A stretch of DNA of 64,000 nucleotides from Vitellaria paradoxa (Eukaryota; Streptophyta; Magnoliopsida; Ericales; Sapotaceae), in the NCBI GenBank assembly GCA_019916065.1, contig CM034238.1, forward strand, positions 744,001 through 808,000, written 5' to 3'. Of the stretch, positions 1-12,212 are shown in pieces. A program made the position numbers and the translations under genes. Numbering within the stretch: position 1 is the stretch's first letter; every line of letters begins with the position of its first letter. The notes beneath the pieces are model-generated. The model was given only the letters and a program-made list of their open reading frames with translations. It was not told where the DNA came from and ran no database searches.

Positions 1-130
1 TTCATTCTCCCCATAGTAAATTTAAATTCCCACTTGGTTCATGCATGATTTTTGGCACGTGGCAAGATGAGGATGCGTTCTTTGGAGATTATACAGTATT
101 ACACAAGAAACTCTCTGAATTACTCTTAGG

Positions 131-256
131 TTTCGTTTGTTTCAATGTAAAATGTTTTCCGAAAAACACATTTACTCATATTTTTTAAAAATATTTTCCT
201 GAAACACGAGTAAAAGTATTTTTGGAAAAATGTTTTACATTGAAAACAAACGGAGT
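131..256. mobile_element. Small foldback MITE with long terminal inverted repeats
   Basis: The two ends are near-perfect inverted repeats of about 45 bp. The left arm contains GTTTGTTTCAATGTAAAA and the right arm contains TTTTACATTGAAAACAAAC. The whole unit is about 125 bp, so it would fold into a hairpin. TTA(G) flanks both sides, which could be a short PIF/Harbinger-like target duplication, but this is too short to be sure. It has no coding capacity. Confidence 0.7.
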
Positions 257-280
257 TAGTTCCTCCTGTTCCACGCAGTT

Positions 281-379
281 GTAAATGATGTTGCCATATT
301 GGCACAAAGTGCCGCTGGACTTGCTGCTGCCGCTGCCATGGTGGTTCTGACTTGCATGAAGTTCGCAAGAAAGATGAAG
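281..379 (+). pseudogene. Possible terminal exon of an unidentified membrane-tail protein (partial)
   Basis: Directly after a good acceptor-like CACGCAG (ending at 280), an open frame reads VNDVAILAQSAAGLAAAAAM and continues VVLTCMKFARKMK to a TGA stop. This is an Ala-rich hydrophobic stretch followed by a basic tail, as in a C-terminal membrane anchor. No upstream exon can be recognised because the MITE at 131-256 and the window edge intervene. I do not recognise the family. It could be the 3' exon of a gene that starts outside the window, an orphan fragment, or chance. Confidence 0.25.
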
Positions 380-2697
380 TGAAGGCGGCTTCTACAACAG
401 CTCTATCAAATTTCTATCCATCATCTTGTGTGAATTATTGTAACAAGCAATATCTACCAAAAAAAGAAGCTGGATATTGAATTTTTTTTAGCGGTTGTAC
501 ACACTGCTAGCTGGATGAATTAGTAGGTAGATTATTCTTTTTTATTTTATTTTATTTTATTTTTCTTCTTCTTGGTAAACATTAGATTGCATGGATGACA
601 CAAAGTTTCTTTTGATTATTCCCTCACTACCCGATGTGGAAATTTATTGTAGATTTGAAGAAATAAGTAGGGCATTCTTAAAGAAGGTTTAGGAATTATT
701 GATGGTTTGTCTTGTATCATCCGGGTCTGGATACTCGAAAAACCATATTTTGATTGAAGCACGACCTTTTGTACAACCATATGCATATAATTGAGCTGGA
801 AACCTACCTAATTTTGTCCGTGACGTGATGGACCACCACCACGAGTGGTTCCTAATTTGATAGGATGCTAGGAGGTCCTACATTTATGCATGTATGTACA
901 TATATATATATATATATAATGAGTTACTAAATTCAGTGTCATGCTTACCCCTCCTCTCTCTCTCTCTCTCTTACAAGGTGGGATCTACAGAGGGCTGTGG
1001 ATGCAATACATATTCATAATTTGATGTAATGAGGTTTTATAATAATACAGAGCTATGTATACTCAGTCGACAATTGCATGTTATGTTATAGTAAAAGTCC
1101 CTACTTCTTTATGCTTAATCTTGAAGGAATTTGATAAGCCTTTGTCTCTGTACTGTGCAGGTCTGCTGGGGCCTTATTAAGCTATCTTGTGCTAATTTAC
1201 CCAAGTGAATATGCCCATAAAAGAGGGAAAAAAAAGGACAAAGGAAGGATGGGATGAACAGAGAGGATAATGATAATAATATTAATAATAATAATTTTGA
1301 AGCTTGCCATTTCTGAAGCTTTATCGACTAAGTGGGTCTCAAATTGAAATAGACCCAATTTTGGAATAAGGTTGAAGGATCCTCACATGGGTGGGGGAGG
1401 GGCAGCCAAGGAGTTAAAAGAGGTAGGTAAAAGGGCTTTCGGGAGTGAAGTAAATACCCCACTTGAGTCCTGTTCAAATACCTAAGCACATGATATGGAG
1501 GTTGATGAGTAATTTGCTGTACCTTACCATTGATCAGTTTGTTGCCTTGCCTACCTTATGAGCCCCACCCCCGACCCCCCTTAAAAATTTTCTCAATTCA
1601 ATACCCACAATCTTCCTATTATTTCTTATTCTTTTTCTTACTTATTATAGTTTTTTCATATTTTTGTGCTTTGCTTTTATTGGGTTGAGTTGAGTTAGGC
1701 TTGGATGGAGAGAACTTAGCACCAACCACTGCTGCTTTACGCTGCCTAACTAATTACAATAAATGCCATTTGATCTAGAGCGACTTATTTATTTTTTAAA
1801 TATATATGTTTTCCCCCCCCCCCTCCTGGGCAGCTTTAAAAGTTATTATTTTAGTGTGTGAAAGCAAATTAAAGCTAATGGATAAGCTTGATTTTTTTTC
1901 TTTTATTTATTTATTTTTCCCTAGAAAAAGGATAATGTTCGTGTGTGTGCTTGGGAATAAAATCACAAATATTGCCAGGGTTCAACATCAAGATGGGACC
2001 AGTTTTGGACCAGGACAGTGGGAAAAGGTGAGAAGGTAGGTAAAACCACACACATGCATTTACACAAGTGGGCATCCTCTGTCATCTCTCTCTCTCTCTC
2101 TAAAATCATTCATCAAAAGCAAGTTGATGGCAAGAGTTAAGAATCATGATTCATGGGCATAGGTTATTTTCAAAGTTGCTTTCTCAAGAGAGGGGAGGGA
2201 GGGGGGGAGAGAGAGAGAGAGCGATGATGTATGGTGGTGGGTAACAAATAATAGCTAGGCAAAAATTGGGAGGATATAACAACAAAAAGGTGAATCTACC
2301 TTCCCATCCCTAACTCACTTTGTTGCCTGAACTTGCACCACAAGATTAGGGAGAAAACAAAAAGGGGGGGGGGGGTGGTGGCGAAGTGGAAGGTGAAGCA
2401 AAGCCCACATAAAACCACACCCATTTCCGTCCCCCCCCCCCCTCTTAAAGGTCACCCATTTCCGTTCCTACTGTCTCTCTTTTTTTTTTTCTTTCTCATC
2501 CTACTTGAACCCAACTTACATGCCTTCTAGAAGCCCTCTGATTCTCTCTCTCACGCATGATGGAGGAAGCACCTATAGAATAAAGAACCACAACTACCAT
2601 CTCAATGCTCATGCACAAGATTAGACCAACGTCACAAACCCACTTAGACACATTTCTTTCTCATATGCCCACTATGACCAACTTACTATAATAACAA

Positions 2698-2728
<31 letters not shown>

Positions 2729-3455
2729 ATTGCTAATTAGAATTGTTGTTGTCTTTCCATGTTCAATGGAGAATTAATTGAGTTAAAAATTGTCATCATT
2801 TTGTCTTGAAAACACAAAATCTGAATTATATTCAGTAAATTCACTTAACGCTTTCAATAAAAAATCAAAATCAAATCAAAATCAAGTCTAGGTGAGCTAG
2901 CTAACCCAAGTCACAAGCAATGCATATCCATGTAAGATATCAAATATATATATACATATATATATCAACATAAATCGCAATAGACATATATAAACCCAAT
3001 TGGCCATGGGTGTTAAAGAGAAAAAGGTACTACTATGGTATATATAATAATACATACGTTGGCAAAAACATATTACAGATGTTAGTTACAAACGTGTTAG
3101 TACTTGTTGTTCATGGAGAGATGATCGGGAGGATTTTGAGCTGTGACTAAATATTTAATTATTATTCTCAAGTTGTTCGAGGGTACGTTTTTTTTTTACA
3201 AAATAAGGGCAGTGATCGGTCACACCTTGTCTTTGCTATACTTTAATATCCCTTACTTTACACCCACCTACCTGAAGGTAACCCCATAGTTAATGTCCCT
3301 ATACTTGTTATATGACACACACATATATATATATATGATGCCAATATCATCAAAGAGAGGCCACCAGCCACTCCCTCAAATCTGTCTCACCAACTCACAT
3401 CTAGAAGCAATTTGCCTCTGTTTCTCTCTCTTTCTCTCTCTCTCAGTCAAAAGCC
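380..3455. other. Intergenic flank upstream of the MYB gene
   Basis: No coding region is seen. The stretch holds (AT)n at 899-917, (CT)n near 952-972, mononucleotide C runs near 1810-1822 and 2432-2442, a G run near 2366-2376, (GA)n near 2208-2221, and (TA)n at 2702-2728. It is otherwise AT-rich. The last few hundred bases form the presumed MYB promoter, with CT-rich tracts at 3421-3445. Confidence 0.6.
3266..3272 (+). promoter_or_regulatory. AC-I-type MYB element (ACCTACC) upstream of the MYB gene
   Basis: ACCTACC is the AC-I element bound by R2R3-MYB factors in phenylpropanoid promoters (established knowledge). It lies about 190 bp upstream of the putative TATA box. Because the downstream gene is itself a MYB4-type repressor, and autoregulation is reported for MYB4, the site could serve feedback control; that is inference. 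A 7-bp motif also occurs by chance. Confidence 0.35.
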
Positions 3456-3462
3456 TATAAAT
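3456..3462 (+). promoter_or_regulatory. Putative TATA box of the MYB gene
   Basis: TATAAAT lies about 165 bp upstream of the MYB start codon, just after a long CT-rich (Y-patch-like) tract. Spacing is compatible with transcription starting near 3485-3495 and a 5' UTR of about 130 bases. Confidence 0.55.
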
Positions 3463-3624
3463 CGCCATCTCAAGTCCTCACAGGGTTCGGCCTTGATGAT
3501 CAAACCCCTCAAGAATTAGACCTTCTTACCCACCACAACAAATAATTCAACCCAAAGTAAAAAAAAAAAAGGGAAGCAGAGAGCTATTGGAAGTAGTAGT
3601 AGTTAATTAAATATAGCTAGTTCA

Positions 3625-4533
3625 ATGGGAAGGTCTCCTTGCTGCGAGAAAGCTCACACAAACAAAGGAGCATGGACAAAAGAAGAAGATGACAGGCTCA
3701 TCGCTTACATCAAAGCTCACGGCGAGGGTTGCTGGCGATCCCTCCCGAAAGCCGCCGGCCTCCTCCGCTGCGGAAAGAGTTGCCGCCTCCGGTGGATCAA
3801 TTACCTGAGGCCTGACCTCAAGCGAGGCAATTTCACTGAAGAAGAAGACGAACTCATCATCAAACTCCACAGCCTTCTTGGTAACAAGTAAGTTCATTCA
3901 CAACGCAAAACCACGAGTCATCACTTTTATTAACATAATTAATTATACATATTAACAAATATATATTAATTAATCATTTCTTTTTTGTGGAATATGATGA
4001 TTTATGTCACACGCAGATGGTCTCTTATAGCTGGAAGATTACCAGGAAGAACAGACAATGAGATAAAGAATTATTGGAACACCCACATAAGAAGAAAGCT
4101 TCTTAACCGGGGTATCGATCCAGCGACTCACCGGCCCATCAACGAGACCCCAAACGACTCTTCAACCATATCCTTTTCCACTTCAGCTGCTGCTAAGGAT
4201 AAAGAAGAAGATAAAGTCATCACTTGTGCTGCGTTGAATGATAACAAGGAAAAGAAGAGCCAGAGCCAGGGCCAGGTGGTTCGGTGTCCGGACCTGAACC
4301 TTGAGCTGAGAATTAGCCCTCCACATCAACCCCAGCCGGAGCCGTTGAAGACGGCCCCCGGAGCGATGATCAGAACTACTACTCTTTGTTTTTCATGCAG
4401 TTTGGGAATTCAAAACGGTAAAGAGTGTAGTTGCAGTACCAGTAATGGTACTAGCAGCACCAACTCTGGTTATGATTTCCTGGGGTTGAAAAATATTGGG
4501 GTTTTGGATTGCAGAAGCTTGGAGATGAAATGA
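3625..4533 (+). CDS. MYB4: R2R3-MYB transcriptional repressor, subgroup 4 (MYB4-like)
   Basis: Two exons, 3625-3887 and 4017-4533, joined by a 129-bp GT-AG intron (donor GTAAGT) inside an AAA Lys codon, give a 259-aa protein. R2 covers about residues 14-64 and R3 about 67-115, with the usual [18 protein letters not shown] start. R3 carries the bHLH-interaction signature from E76 to R95 ([DE]Lx2[RK]x3Lx6Lx3R). The tail has the C1 motif [10 protein letters not shown] (from 120), the EAR repression motif [10 protein letters not shown] (181-190), a CX2CX9CXC zinc-finger-like motif (C212, C215, C225, C227) and the terminal RSLEMK. This set defines subgroup 4: nuclear repressors of phenylpropanoid/flavonoid genes, for example C4H repression by Arabidopsis MYB4. 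A single intron after GNK is normal for this subgroup. The gene appears intact; MYB7/MYB32 orthology is equally possible. Confidence 0.95.
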
Positions 4534-4694
4534 GGTTAATTTCAACTACTACTCTACTGGGTTTATTGAATTATCTATAAATATACATATTCATAAATGT
4601 AACCAGCAAAGAGAGAAATGTGAGTGGGAGATTGATATTAGGTTAAAATCTCTCTAGCTAATTTTCTCTTGCTTAATTGTATGATTAATTTCTA

Positions 4695-4726
<32 letters not shown>

Positions 4727-6472
4727 CACAGCCTTGATTAAATAGTCCTCCCAATACAGGGTGACCCATTTGGATATTCATTCAAGAAATTCCATGAATG
4801 ATATCCATTGATGATATTATCTCATATCTCTTTTTATATTTATCTTAGTTCGACCCCCCATATTTATCACTTCTTTCTTCAATGTTTCCTTCTCCTTCTG
4901 TTATATATGTTAGACCCCAACGACATTCAAAAAATCATAAATTAAACCCCAAAAAAAGAAAAGAGAAAAAGACCTTAATTGATCCGAGTATCTAGTCATA
5001 ACAGCAACAGATGGGGGAGGCCGGCCGGTAGAGATCATTTTCTTTTACTTTATTAATTAGAATGTTAAATTTATTTATTTATATATATTTTTTCCCTACG
5101 GAGTTATGATATACAATTTTGAATGAAATTACACCAAAAAAAAAAAAAAACCAATTATTCTCTCTTTTATTTTTTATTTCTATTTTTCGGTTTTCTTCAT
5201 CTTTATCTTTGAGATATAGGTCCCTTTGTAATGAATCTTGGATTCTTGCGACTTGAAAGGCCTCGATCAGCTTCCACCATCTTCTTTTTCCCTTAATTTT
5301 TATTTTCTAATTTCGGATTCTTGCCCCCCCCCTTTTTTTTTTTCCCTTTTTGTCTTCTTTTGAAAATAAGATTAGATTTTTCATAGAAATATGGGGACAA
5401 ACGGATAAGCCGTGAGAGGATGAGAAGGAAGGAAGAGGAAGAGAGGTAGGTAACCTATCTCTACCCATATAATAAAAGCACCGAATATATATAATGCGTG
5501 AAGAAGCTCACAACTGTCTGTTAGTACCATATCATCTCTCCACCAAACTGGCAATTATTGTCAGAGCCATCACTTTAACCAACCAAAACCATTAGATTGA
5601 AAACCCCACACACACACACACACACACACACCTGGGTACTTTTTGGTTGCTTTTTGTTCCTTGATTGACCGTTTTAAACCGGCCAGTTCACTAATTGGAT
5701 TTGAAGACAAATAATGAAATTGATGAAGTCGAATGTTGTTAGGCTTGGAATCTTATCACAGGGTATTTGAAGTGATAAAAAAAAAATAAAATAATTTATG
5801 AGCTTGCAATCAATTTATATAATAAGATAAAAGTATATATATTTTAAAAATTTTTTAATATTTTTTTGTAAATAAAAAATACCGTGTATATATATATATA
5901 TATATATATACTCTGAATGTTTCTAAGAGATTTTATTTGTAACTGTAAACTTATAAATTCCACAATAACCTCCAAACATTTGTGAAATTTGCTTTCGGTA
6001 ATTTTTTTTCCCCTAAAAACATACAATTACCCGTTGCTTGTTTTGATTTAAAGTGGTTAGCTATATAGATATATATATAGTTGCCTTTGGATTGACTTTT
6101 ATATATAGAGAGAGAGAGAGAGAGAGTCAAGGGGTCACAACCCACCGTCAAGATAGCTAACTACCAGCATTTATTCACGATCTTCTCTCTCACATGGGAT
6201 AGTCACTCCCAAAAACAAAAGTGAAGGAAATTGAATTCCAACCCTTGAAAGTGCAATCCAGGACATACATGGATGACTGTGAGCAAAATAAATTAAATAT
6301 GGAAGGCAGGCAGCTGCTTTGTGAGTAGAAACCCCACCCAAAAAAATAAATAAATAAAAAGGTTGGCCCTGCACAAGTTGGAAGGGTCACTTTTCAACAT
6401 TTCACCCTTTATTTTTATTTTTTCAAAGGCGTTAGGTTGAGACTTTAGAAGCTTCCATAAGATAGTTTATAC

Positions 6473-6512
<40 letters not shown>

Positions 6513-7741
6513 CTCTCTCTCTCTGTCTCTGTTGTGTGTGCGTGTGTGTGTGAGAAAATTGTCTCAAATGCTGTGTTATTTAAATAATCCCATATTAACA
6601 TTGCTTATGTCCCTATCAATAGGCCAGGTCATTATATATTAGTCTACTCAATAATCTATAGTTCAACTCCCACCAACTTCACATGCATGGCCTTGTGGTG
6701 GGCCCCCCGGCAACCTTTCTGGATCTAACCCTAATGACCCGGTAATAATTTATTTAAGAAAATTATGCTCATCTCACCCTCCACTCTCCTCGTAAGGGGA
6801 GAAAATAAATTATCCTCCCAAAAATATGGAAATTGTATAAATTTTTATTGCTTGTTCGAATATTTATTTTTTAATTAAAATAATATCTATATTTATTCAT
6901 ATTTTAATTTCTTTTTACCAAACAAAATGCCAAACATACACCGTTCTTACTCCCAAACTCATTTCCTATACCTAAAAAACATGATTATTCCCACTTTTAT
7001 ATTTACTCCACCCTCAAATTTTCCTTATTCGTAATCACTACCATGATAATAAAATCAACACTAAAAATATTTTACTATTTTGTCACTAATTAAAAATTTT
7101 ATCGTGTCTGTTTAGAGTATTAAATTTTAGTAAAAAAAAGGTAGACAAATTTTGAATAATTGGGTATTTGATATGTTCTAAAAAAGTTAAACAAAATTGA
7201 AAAAATTTAAAATTTTGGTATAGAGAAAATTAAAAAAATGAAAAAAAGTTAGGAGATTTTTTTACTAAATTTAACACTCCAAATGCACACATAATGATAA
7301 GACTGATATATAATAAATTTTAATATTTTTAACTGATGAATTTACTATGATTGTTAAATAAATAAGAATTTACAATTAAAACAATCACTATTCCCTTATA
7401 TGTTTAGCATCATAGTTATTGTAACTTAAGGGATGTTTAGTTTGCTGAAAATCGTTGAAAAATATTAAAAATTTTTAAAAATTATTATTTTTTATCTCAC
7501 TATACGAATTACGAATTTACTATTTTTATCAAAATTTATCATTTTTTGTCACTCTAAATGCTATCTTAACGAGAAAAGTATGATTACTAATAAATAAAAT
7601 TTTAAAATTCATTACTAAAATCCACATTTTACGGTAGGCCACGTTGGATGTGAGCACCAGAATGTGATGTTCTAATGTAGTATGGCCATGGGTTTTAGGC
7701 AGTCAAAAATAGCTGCATACATACATGTATATATTTGTATA

Positions 7742-7778
<37 letters not shown>

Positions 7779-8600
7779 AGTGCATTAGAATTTGTGTTGC
7801 TAATGACAAAATGTATGCAATAGTGACAAAAAGGAGCTAGCTTGATCAATTTAGTTTGACAGGAAATTATTAAGATTGGAAGTTGATTTATGCAAGATTC
7901 CGGGGCATGCCAACTTTTAAATTTTAATCATTCCATATATCTTAATTAAATCTTTTAAAATTGTGAGGTGATGTGTGTGGTTGGAGGGGGAGGTGGAGGG
8001 TGCGCATTCAAATCAAATTTCATAACAATTGATCCTTTGAATCGGTCAGAGACTTGAGGTGATCAGAAAGTACTGTTCCAGAGTGTGATTGAGGGCACCC
8101 AATATTCAGGTTGGGTTTAGGAAAAAAAATAAAATTAATTTTTTTTTATAATTGACTGTTAATTAATTATTAAAAATTAATTTTTTATTTGAAAAGAAAA
8201 AAAATAATTTTTTGGTAGTCAGTTTTTCAATTTTTTTATTAATTTAATATTTTTATTCTTCAAGATTTAAAAAAAATTTTAAATGTAAGATATAAATTTA
8301 ATTATTAAAAAGTTAGTAATTGATAATTTTTATAAATTAATTAATTTTTTTTTTTTTAAACGGACGAAGAGGGATGGTAGAGTTTGTAAATTGAGAAGTT
8401 TAATGGGCATATATATAATAATGTCAATACAAAACAATGGGTTTGGGTCGACATCCAGCACCCTACCAACTCTTCTGCTTTTGGGTGGTGGTTGGCGCCG
8501 CCCGCCTTAGCATCATCATGTGATGTGCTTGGTTGCGGCTGTGCGTTCCAGTGCTCCAATTGCACCTTAATTACCCCTTGTCCTTTCTCATATTTTTATA
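4534..8600. other. AT-rich intergenic stretch with dense microsatellites
   Basis: No gene is seen. It contains the MYB 3' UTR, (TA)n at 4701-4726, (CA)13 at 5606-5631, (AT)n near 5886-5910, (GA)n near 6107-6126, a compound CT/AT/CT tract at 6473-6535, and (GA)n at 7752-7778. Open frames here are short and low-complexity and were not annotated. Confidence 0.6.
5606..5631. repeat. (CA)13 microsatellite
   Basis: An uninterrupted CA dinucleotide array, unusual here because nearly all other dinucleotide arrays in the window are AT or GA/CT. Confidence 0.95.
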
Positions 8601-8929
8601 TAAATTTCTAAAGTAAATGTTTAAGATACGCTAGGAATGGTAAGAAATGGAATAAAATAAAATAATTTATAAATTTATAATTTATATAATAAAATAAAAA
8701 ATAAATATTTTTTAAAAATTGTAAACAATTTGTTTAAAATTTTAACAAATGAAATCACCGTCAATAAGATTTACAGTAGGCAAACCAGTGGGGATTCTAG
8801 TGTCTCCATTCATTAAAGTGGGTATTAGTAGGTTAGTTTGGGCTCTCCTTTATTGAGAAATGAAGTTTTTTTTTTTAAAAGAAACTCGAAACTTCAAATC
8901 GAGCCCAAATTTCATACTAACCTTATTTA

Positions 8930-9070
8930 GAGTTAAAATAAAATAATATAAAATTTTATAAATATAAATTATGTAATAATAAAATTTAAATTTTTTACTT
9001 ACTACACAAAATACGAGACATTAACTTTTATAATTTTGTATAATTTTATACAACTCCTAACACACAAATT
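8930..9070. repeat. Diverged copy of an AT-rich palindromic MITE family
   Basis: It shares the order AAATAAAAT...TTTTATAAA...TATAAATTA...AAATTTAAATT...TACGAGA with the copies at 37108-37275 and 38286-38452. It is more diverged and incomplete. No open frame is present. Confidence 0.5.
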
Positions 9071-9929
9071 AAGATGTTTAGAGTTATTTAAATTTATAAA
9101 AATTATATTTTTATAATTTCTATAATAAGTAAAAAAAAATTTCGTAATTTGTGCATGAGTAAAAATCTTAAATTTTCAAAAAATTTGTAAAAATTTAATA
9201 GAAAATTGCACCAAACGGAGCGAATGTAGGGCTAATTATTAAGTGCATGTTTACAGAGGTAGCTAGTTTTAATTCCTTGAGCTCCCAAAGCATGTTTTGT
9301 TAGGTTGATGACTTAAGTTGATATAAAGGCATCTAATTCTGAGCAATCTTCCTTCTATTGAGACGAAGAAGAACCGAAATAAAACATTTTATTAATTTTT
9401 TTCCTTTTAATATATATATTAACTGCTTGGAGCCCAAAAAAAAAAAATTGCCAACTTAGTTAAAAATAAAAATTTTGGTGTAACAATAGTTAAAAATAGA
9501 AAAAGGTAAAAGAAAATATAAATTAGTTAAAAAGTTTTAGTATTCCAAACACTTTTAAAGTTTAGGAGGAGGAGGAAAAAAAGGAAAAGTTGTGAAAGGG
9601 GGTGCGCAGCTTGGCGCAGTGCGTAAGATAACAAAAGTAAAGCTGGTGGGCGAAGTTAATGACTTTGGTAAGATATATGATAAAAAGGGGGGCGGGGAGG
9701 GGAGGGATTGGGAAGTGATAAGATGTAGTAGGTATGATCTACAATTATATATATTATGCACACATTACAAATCGGTGACAGATAGGTTTGACGGGTGTCC
9801 CCTCATGGGGGTGATTGATCGGTGATGGAAGAAAGGACATGACACTTTGGTCAACAATTCAGATCCGTATTTAAACTTTTTCTTTTTAATATGGACAACA
9901 TTCAGGGTAACAGAAAGTGTTTTCAAGAA
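9071..9929. other. Non-coding AT-rich stretch
   Basis: Mostly AT-rich sequence with homopolymer A runs and a G-rich patch at 9688-9710. I see no gene or clear element in it. Confidence 0.5.
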
Positions 9930-10151
9930 TGAGAGGTTTAGCTCAGTGGAGCAGGGGTCGATTTGAAAAATAGGTATATTTTTTATGTCTCAGGTTTAAA
10001 TTTTTTCTTGGGCGCTCGGTCTTATCGGTAGACGTGTCTTGCGGGGTGATGCACTCGCCCGAAAGTTTTACTCGCGATGATTCTGGCGAAAGTTTTACTC
10101 GCGATGATTCATCGGTGAGAGATTTCTTTCGTATCAAAAAAAAAAAAAAAG
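9930..10151 (+). mobile_element. tRNA-derived SINE with poly(A) tail
   Basis: The 5' end resembles a tRNA promoter: TTTAGCTCAGTGG looks like an A box, and GTCTCAGGTTTAAATTT looks like a degraded B box. A tRNA-unrelated body follows, ending in about 15 A residues (10137-10151). The body has a 24-bp direct duplication (10060-10083 and 10087-10110) containing TTTTACTCGCGATGATTC. A possible imperfect target duplication is AAGAATGAG before and AAGAATCAG after. No protein is encoded; mobilisation would depend on LINE machinery elsewhere. Confidence 0.6.
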
Positions 10152-11689
10152 AATCAGTGGGTGATTAATTAAAATGGCGTTTAAGGTATTCTTTAAATCA
10201 CAAATCCATTTTAAAATTAGAGATGCATCAAATTTGATTCTCCCTTGCATCAAATTTTTTTATCATTAACTTACAAAATATATGATTAGGAATCAAAAAA
10301 AAGTTTTAAAATATGAGATCAGTAACATGGACATTATTATTTCAGGGGATCGGTTACTTGTTAATTGTTAATTTTTTTTATTCATTTTTGAAATTTTTAA
10401 ATATTTTAAACTTAAAATGTTTATATTTATTTTTTAAATAAATAGATAAATAAAATTAAAAATAAAAAATTTAACATATATTATATTTAGATATATGACT
10501 TTCAAAAAACAAACCCAATATTTCTACAAATTGAGCTAACGGTCAGGGTTTAAACTTGCCATCTCATTTAATATTTTTATTAGTAATATTTCTCCAACTA
10601 TTTCTCAGCCAGCAATAGATTCATCATTTTACCTTTCCAAAAAAAAAAATTATCATTTTAAATTATTTAAAAATAATTATAAACCTCCAATCTGTTCCCC
10701 GCGCCTCTCTTCACTTTACTGCGCATTAATTTAATAAATTTGGTTTCAACCAAACTCCTCGTAATTAACCCACCCGCCCCTTTGTAAACAACGGCACATA
10801 ATGGCTGTGTTTGGCGTGTAATATTTTACTAAAAATCTCTGTTAATTTTATATCACATTAATTTTTTTCACTGCACGCATTACGAACTCTTCCCAAACTA
10901 CAATTTATCTCAATTTATTTCATTTTTTTCATACTCCAAACAAATCCAATATATGCAGCCGACGGAGCCGCATTGGTTTATGGTTGTGCTCCGTGTATAA
11001 ATAGCACGGTTTGAAATCTCACAATCTATGTAAATAGCGTGATTTGAAATCTTACGATTCAATTGGAAAGAATGGTCAAAGGAATCATCTATTTTTTGGT
11101 TTATCCATCGATAAAATTCGGCAAGATTTAGAGTAAAAAAAAAATTGCACATATTATATCAACAAGATAGGGTAACCAACCTCCCAAACGAGAGTTATGA
11201 ATAAAAATTGAGGTTTTTCACTCTTCTTACATTAAAAATTTAAAAAAAAATCAATAAAATAGCCTACTGTTAGTAATAATATTCTCGTAGATGGATGGGA
11301 CTTGCATATGGAACAAAAGAAACAAATGGTATGGGTACTTGTCAAAATGTGATGGATGAATCAGAACGTGGCCAGCACTTGTCATGCATGTGATATTGAT
11401 ACATACATATATATATATATAGCTTATTTATTTATATATAGAAGGTAGATTTAAATAATCAACCAAAAAAAAAAAGAGAAAGTGGTTGAGTCTTGTCCAT
11501 GTGATTTTGGACATTGAGATTTGATCGTCAATCACACAAATTAATGGCATGGAACCCACCGTCCCACCAGCTGCATAACCTTAATTACCGGCCAACTAAT
11601 AAGTTGTTTTCCACTTTCCTCCCTGGCCTCAAACTTATTCACAATTTTATTTGTCGATTAATAGTTCATTATTTCCTTTTCATGCCCCT
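10152..11689. other. AT-rich intergenic stretch
   Basis: No gene is seen. It contains poly-A/T runs and a short (TA)n near 11404-11420. A patch at 10680-10800 is slightly more GC-rich but has no recognisable coding content. Confidence 0.5.
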
Positions 11690-11875
11690 GGTTGCATAGC
11701 TCAATTGACAAGTGATAGACTCTCTTGCATGCTAGCGTGTCGAGTAGCAGAAGTTCGAATCTTGGCAGCTCGAGATACATCCTGCAATTTATATCCTCTG
11801 CAAGAATTGAGAGGCCGATCTGCAGGAGCGCCCGCGAGGGGGCGTCAACCCAAGTATAATAAATAAATAAAATAA
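11690..11875 (+). mobile_element. tRNA-derived SINE, probable
   Basis: GCATAGCTCAATTGAC is an A-box-like segment and GAAGTTCGAATCTTG is a near-consensus B box (GGTTCGAATCC type) about 50 bp downstream. A GC-rich tRNA-unrelated region follows and ends in an A/T-rich tail with repeated AATA units (11858-11876). No target duplication could be identified, partly because a second tRNA-like repeat follows directly. Confidence 0.6.
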
Positions 11876-11879
11876 AGAC

Positions 11880-12212
11880 GTATCCCCAAGGGATTAGATG
11901 AGATAGCCTTGAGTTAAGACTTAGGGGTTTATCATCCAAGGTCTCAAGTTTAACTCTCATCTCTAGCAAAACTTGGGGTTAGCTTTCCGAGCACAAAGCG
12001 TAGTAAAGATTGGTAAAACAAGCTTCCTTGGTTGGATGAACCTTATCCAGTTCTTAGGTGTGGGTCCGACTCTCTGCCGTTACGCGAGTCTGCGATTTAT
12101 CACTGCACATATTGAGAGGCCGTTATGTGTGGTACAAACCAAAAGAGATTCACTAACTAAGAATTTGGCTTAGGGAGTGAATCTCTCGAGGTCAAATCTT
12201 TTTTTTTTTTTT
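11880..12212 (+). mobile_element. Second SINE-like repeat adjacent to the first
   Basis: It has weak A-box-like (GAGATAGCCTTGAGTTAAG) and B-box-like (GGTCTCAAGTTTAACTC) segments. Its GAGAGGCCGTTATGTGTGG block resembles GGAGGCCGTTGTGTACC in the repeat at 19045-19225. A T-rich run ends it at 12199-12212. The boundaries are approximate. Confidence 0.45.
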
